Assembly: GCF_003867075.1 (NCBI RefSeq)
Contig: NZ_CP032544.1
Location: forward strand, 1,106,001-1,170,000
DNA from: Tenacibaculum mesophilum
GTDB lineage: Bacteria > Bacteroidota > Bacteroidia > Flavobacteriales > Flavobacteriaceae
Direction: 5' to 3'
DNA length: 64,000 nt
The notes beneath the pieces are model-generated. The model made no database searches. It worked only from the letters and a program-made list of their open reading frames with translations, and was not told the origin of the DNA. Position 1 is the stretch's first letter, and each line of letters opens with the position of its first letter. Of the stretch, positions 61,722-64,000 are shown piece after piece. The translations under genes were made by a program, and so were the position numbers.

Positions 61722-62339
61722 TTATCCCTTTATCGATTGTTCAAAAGGTATCCTATTTACAATACTTCGCCCAAGTGTAACCTCATCTGCATATTCTAAC
61801 TCATCTCCTACCGAGATTCCTCTAGCAATGGTTGATGTAGTTACTCCGTACTTTTCTATCTGTTTGTAAATATAAAAGTTCGTGGTATCTCCTTCCATGG
61901 TAGAACTTAAAGCAAAAATCAGTTCTTTAACCTCTCCTTCTTTTACTTTTTCCACTAACGATTCAATTTGTAGATTCTGAGGACCAATTCCTTCAATAGG
62001 AGAAATCTTTCCCCCTAACACATGGTACAAACCTCTGTATTGCGCTGTATTTTCAATCGCCATTACATCACGAATATCTTCTACCACACATACAATCTCA
62101 GCATTTCGTTTCGGGTTACTACAAATATCACATAGCACTGTATCTGAAATATTATGACACTTTTTACACGATTTTACATCATTTCGTAAATGCGTTAAAG
62201 CCTCTGACAAATACTTCGTGTTTTCTTTCGGTTGTTTTAATAAATGTAACACCAAACGAAGTGCTGTCCGCTTACCAATACCCGGTAATCTGCTTACTTC
62301 ATTTACTGCATTTTCTAATAATTTTGACGAAAAATCCAT
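61722..62339 (-). CDS. recR: Recombination protein RecR
   Basis: 205 aa, full length. HhH region [19 protein letters not shown], zinc finger [16 protein letters not shown], Toprim domain with [15 protein letters not shown] and [17 protein letters not shown]. It loads RecA on gapped DNA with RecF and RecO. Single gene, divergent from pepD. Confidence 0.97.
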   Translation of the reverse strand: MDFSSKLLENAVNEVSRLPGIGKRTALRLVLHLLKQPKENTKYLSEALTHLRNDVKSCKKCHNISDTVLCDICSNPKRNAEIVCVVEDIRDVMAIENTAQYRGLYHVLGGKISPIEGIGPQNLQIESLVEKVKEGEVKELIFALSSTMEGDTTNFYIYKQIEKYGVTTSTIARGISVGDELEYADEVTLGRSIVNRIPFEQSIKG

Positions 62340-62373
62340 GCTGCGAATTTACAATTTTTCGATAAGGATTAAG

Positions 62374-62381
62374 TATCTTCG
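62374..62381 (+). promoter_or_regulatory. -7-like element (TATCTTCG) of pepD
   Basis: One base off TAnnTTTG. Start predicted near 62388, about 22 bases before ATG 62410, which supports that start over frames opening inside recR. Confidence 0.35.
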
Positions 62382-62409
62382 TAGCTTTAAAATTAAAACT
62401 TCAATTCAC

Positions 62410-63873
62410 ATGAATTCAGAGATAAGAAACCTAGAACCAAAAGCTGTTTGGAAAAATTTTGCCGACTTAAACGCTGTACCTCGCCCTTCTAAAAAAGAAG
62501 AAAGAGTAATTCAGTTTATGGTAGATTTCGGTAAGAAATTAAATCTTGAAACCATGGTTGATAAAGTTGGGAATGTAATTATTCGCAAGCCTGCTTCAAC
62601 TGGAATGGAAGACAGAAAAACAGTAGTTATGCAAAGCCATTTAGATATGGTACACCAGAAAAATGCTGATACTGTTTTTGATTTTGACACCGAAGGTATT
62701 AAAATGTTTGTAGATGGTGATTGGGTTAAAGCTGACGGAACTACGTTAGGAGCTGACAACGGTTTAGGGGTTGCTGCTATCATGGGTGTTTTAGAATCTA
62801 CTAATATTCCTCACCCTGCTATCGAAGCTTTATTCACAATTGATGAAGAAACAGGTATGACAGGTGCAATGGGACTTGAAGGAGGTTTATTAGAAGGTGA
62901 AATTTTATTAAATCTAGACACTGAAGAAGATGATGAAATAGGAATGGGATGTGCTGGTGGTGTAGATGTTACCGCTACTAGAAATTATAGTGAAGAAACT
63001 ACTCCTGAAAACACAATCGCCTATGAAATTTCTGTTACTGGACTAAATGGTGGTCACTCAGGAATGGATATTATTAAAGGTTTAGGAAACGCTAACAAAA
63101 TTATGAACCGTTTATTATTTGATGGGTTTACCAACTTTGGTTTACGTGTTTCGGAAATTAACGGAGGTAGTTTACGTAATGCTATTCCTCGCGAAAGCTT
63201 TTCAACTGTAGTTATTGATGCTGTTTCTAAAGAACCTTTCCAATTTGAAATACATGAGCTTATCAACAACATCAAAGCTGAGTTTTCAACACTAGAACCT
63301 AATCTAACTATTGAATTAAAAGAAATTGACACTCCTGAAACTGTAATGGATCTAGGCGTTCAAGAAGGATTAATTAAAGCCGTTTATGCTGCTTTAAATG
63401 GTGTATATCGAATGAGCCCTGATATTGAAGGTTTAGTAGAAACCTCAAACAACATTGCTCGTATTATTGTAAAAGATGGAGCTATTAAAATTGGATGTTT
63501 AACACGTTCTTCTTCTGAAACAAATAAGTGGGACTTAGCTAACTCATTACGTTCATCTTTTGAATTAGCTGGTTTTGATGTAGAGTTTTCTGGTTCGTAT
63601 CCTGGATGGTTACCAAACGTAAATTCTGAGATTTTAAAAACTGTAACTAATTTATATGAAGAGTTACACAACGAAAAACCTATTGTAGCTGCATGTCATG
63701 CAGGGTTAGAATGTGGTATTTTAGGCCAAAACTACCCAGAAATGGACATGGTTTCTTTTGGTCCGAATATTAAAGGTGCACATTCACCTGATGAACGCGC
63801 ACAAATATCATCAACACAAAAATTCTGGAAATTTTTATTAGAGATTTTAAAGAACACTCCAGTTAAGAATTAA
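62410..63873 (+). CDS. pepD: Aminoacyl-histidine dipeptidase PepD (M20 family)
   Basis: 487 aa from ATG 62410; the open frame continues upstream into recR antisense sequence, but the family N-terminus (IRNLEPKAVWKNFADLNAVP, PSKKEERVIQFM) starts here. Metal ligands: VMQSHLDMVHQKN (first His), LGADNGLGVAA (bridging Asp), TIDEETGMTGAMGL (Glu pair), LNLDTEEDDEI, and a late His near GAHSPDERAQISS. It cleaves Xaa-His dipeptides such as carnosine in the cytosol. Single gene followed by a terminator. Confidence 0.95.
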   Translation: MNSEIRNLEPKAVWKNFADLNAVPRPSKKEERVIQFMVDFGKKLNLETMVDKVGNVIIRKPASTGMEDRKTVVMQSHLDMVHQKNADTVFDFDTEGIKMFVDGDWVKADGTTLGADNGLGVAAIMGVLESTNIPHPAIEALFTIDEETGMTGAMGLEGGLLEGEILLNLDTEEDDEIGMGCAGGVDVTATRNYSEETTPENTIAYEISVTGLNGGHSGMDIIKGLGNANKIMNRLLFDGFTNFGLRVSEINGGSLRNAIPRESFSTVVIDAVSKEPFQFEIHELINNIKAEFSTLEPNLTIELKEIDTPETVMDLGVQEGLIKAVYAALNGVYRMSPDIEGLVETSNNIARIIVKDGAIKIGCLTRSSSETNKWDLANSLRSSFELAGFDVEFSGSYPGWLPNVNSEILKTVTNLYEELHNEKPIVAACHAGLECGILGQNYPEMDMVSFGPNIKGAHSPDERAQISSTQKFWKFLLEILKNTPVKN

Positions 63874-63892
63874 AGACTTATACATAAACTTT

Positions 63893-63922
63893 AAAACCAC
63901 AGCTTTTCAGTTGTGGTTTTTT
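63893..63922 (+). terminator. Terminator of pepD
   Basis: AAAACCACA and TGTGGTTTT with a 10-base loop and a T-run. Confidence 0.8.
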
Positions 63923-63937
63923 GTTTACATTTATAAA

Positions 63938-64000
63938 ATGAATTTTTTAGCGCATTTATATCTTTCTGACAACAACACTAATGTAATGATTGGTAACTTT
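63938..64000 (+). CDS. ACP phosphodiesterase-like protein (DUF479), N-terminal part only
   Basis: Starts at ATG 63938 and runs off the right edge; 21 codons visible. MNFLAHLYLSDNNTNVMIGN matches the opening of AcpH-type acyl-carrier-protein phosphodiesterases (NFLAHLYLS then MIGNF). That family removes phosphopantetheine from ACP in E. coli. A -7-like TACATTTA lies four bases before the ATG. Call rests on a short but distinctive stretch. Confidence 0.75.
   Translation, partial: MNFLAHLYLSDNNTNVMIGNF

Noticed and set aside
62218-62409. N-terminal extension of PepD by 64 residues
   Set aside because: The extension is antisense to recR and unlike the family N-terminus; a -7-like element lies between it and ATG 62410.
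1-64000. tRNA, rRNA, CRISPR arrays, insertion sequences, prophage
   Set aside because: I looked for T-loop words, rRNA-like blocks, regularly spaced repeats, transposase motifs and terminal inverted repeats and found none that hold up by eye.

Overview
The window is a chromosomal stretch of an AT-rich (roughly one third G+C by eye) member of the Bacteroidota, most likely a marine Flavobacteriaceae of the Tenacibaculum/Polaribacter type. The genus is an inference. The support is a type IX secretion C-terminal domain, several TonB-dependent receptors of Bacteroidota families, promoters of the flavobacterial form TTG-N17..23-TAnnTTTG, start codons with A-rich upstream sequence and few Shine-Dalgarno sites, and housekeeping proteins of flavobacterial character. 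I saw no rRNA, tRNA, CRISPR array, insertion sequence or prophage.

Layout. 1-3466 (minus): end of a small lipoprotein, a di-heme cytochrome c peroxidase-like lipoprotein and a PhoX-like (DUF839) lipoprotein. 3509-5111: 1.6 kb without a conventional gene but full of signals: a double 17-bp palindrome, a minus-strand mini-transcript, two or three mini-genes of 35-44 codons (two with their own terminators) and a hairpin-rich stretch. 5112-8098: Asp/Gly-rich lipoprotein, TPR histidine kinase and its response regulator. 8117-13134: acetaldehyde-to-acetyl-CoA module (aldehyde dehydrogenase, DUF779, acetyl-CoA synthetase) with a divergent AraC regulator. 13181-18301: TauE/SafE-type exporter, Dps and OxyR as a divergent pair, a tail-anchored protein, a SulP transporter with a large insertion. 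18449-21958: pyrR-pyrB, a small protein, a stand-alone T9SS sorting domain, RNase Z, a CoA-binding protein.

22055-26958: tandem duplicated outer-membrane beta-barrel TonB receptors. 27017-32466: FabH-like ketoacyl synthase, HtpG, RluA-type pseudouridine synthase, TrmD, ribosomal protein L19. 32759-37837: DUF885 protein, beta-propeller/SnoaL fusion, M28 peptidase, YdeI-like protein. 37872-44175: ECF sigma and anti-sigma factors facing an operon for two half-length DUF4331-type proteins, a TPR lipoprotein and a TonB receptor. 44371-47400: TIGR01777 oxidoreductase, GNAT acetyltransferase, 2-oxoacid dehydrogenase E2.

47753-61117 is a heme biosynthesis cluster: hemA, hemCD (fused), hemB, hemL, hemE and hemF on the minus strand, hemH and hemJ on the plus strand, with an AraC regulator divergent from hemA. 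Together these cover glutamyl-tRNA to protoheme. Four non-heme genes sit inside (lipoprotein, TPR protein, thioredoxin-like protein, EI24 membrane protein). 61295-64000: lipocalin-like lipoprotein, recR, pepD and the start of an ACP phosphodiesterase-like gene.

Most of the window is ordinary core chromosome. The least explained part is 3.5-5.1 kb.
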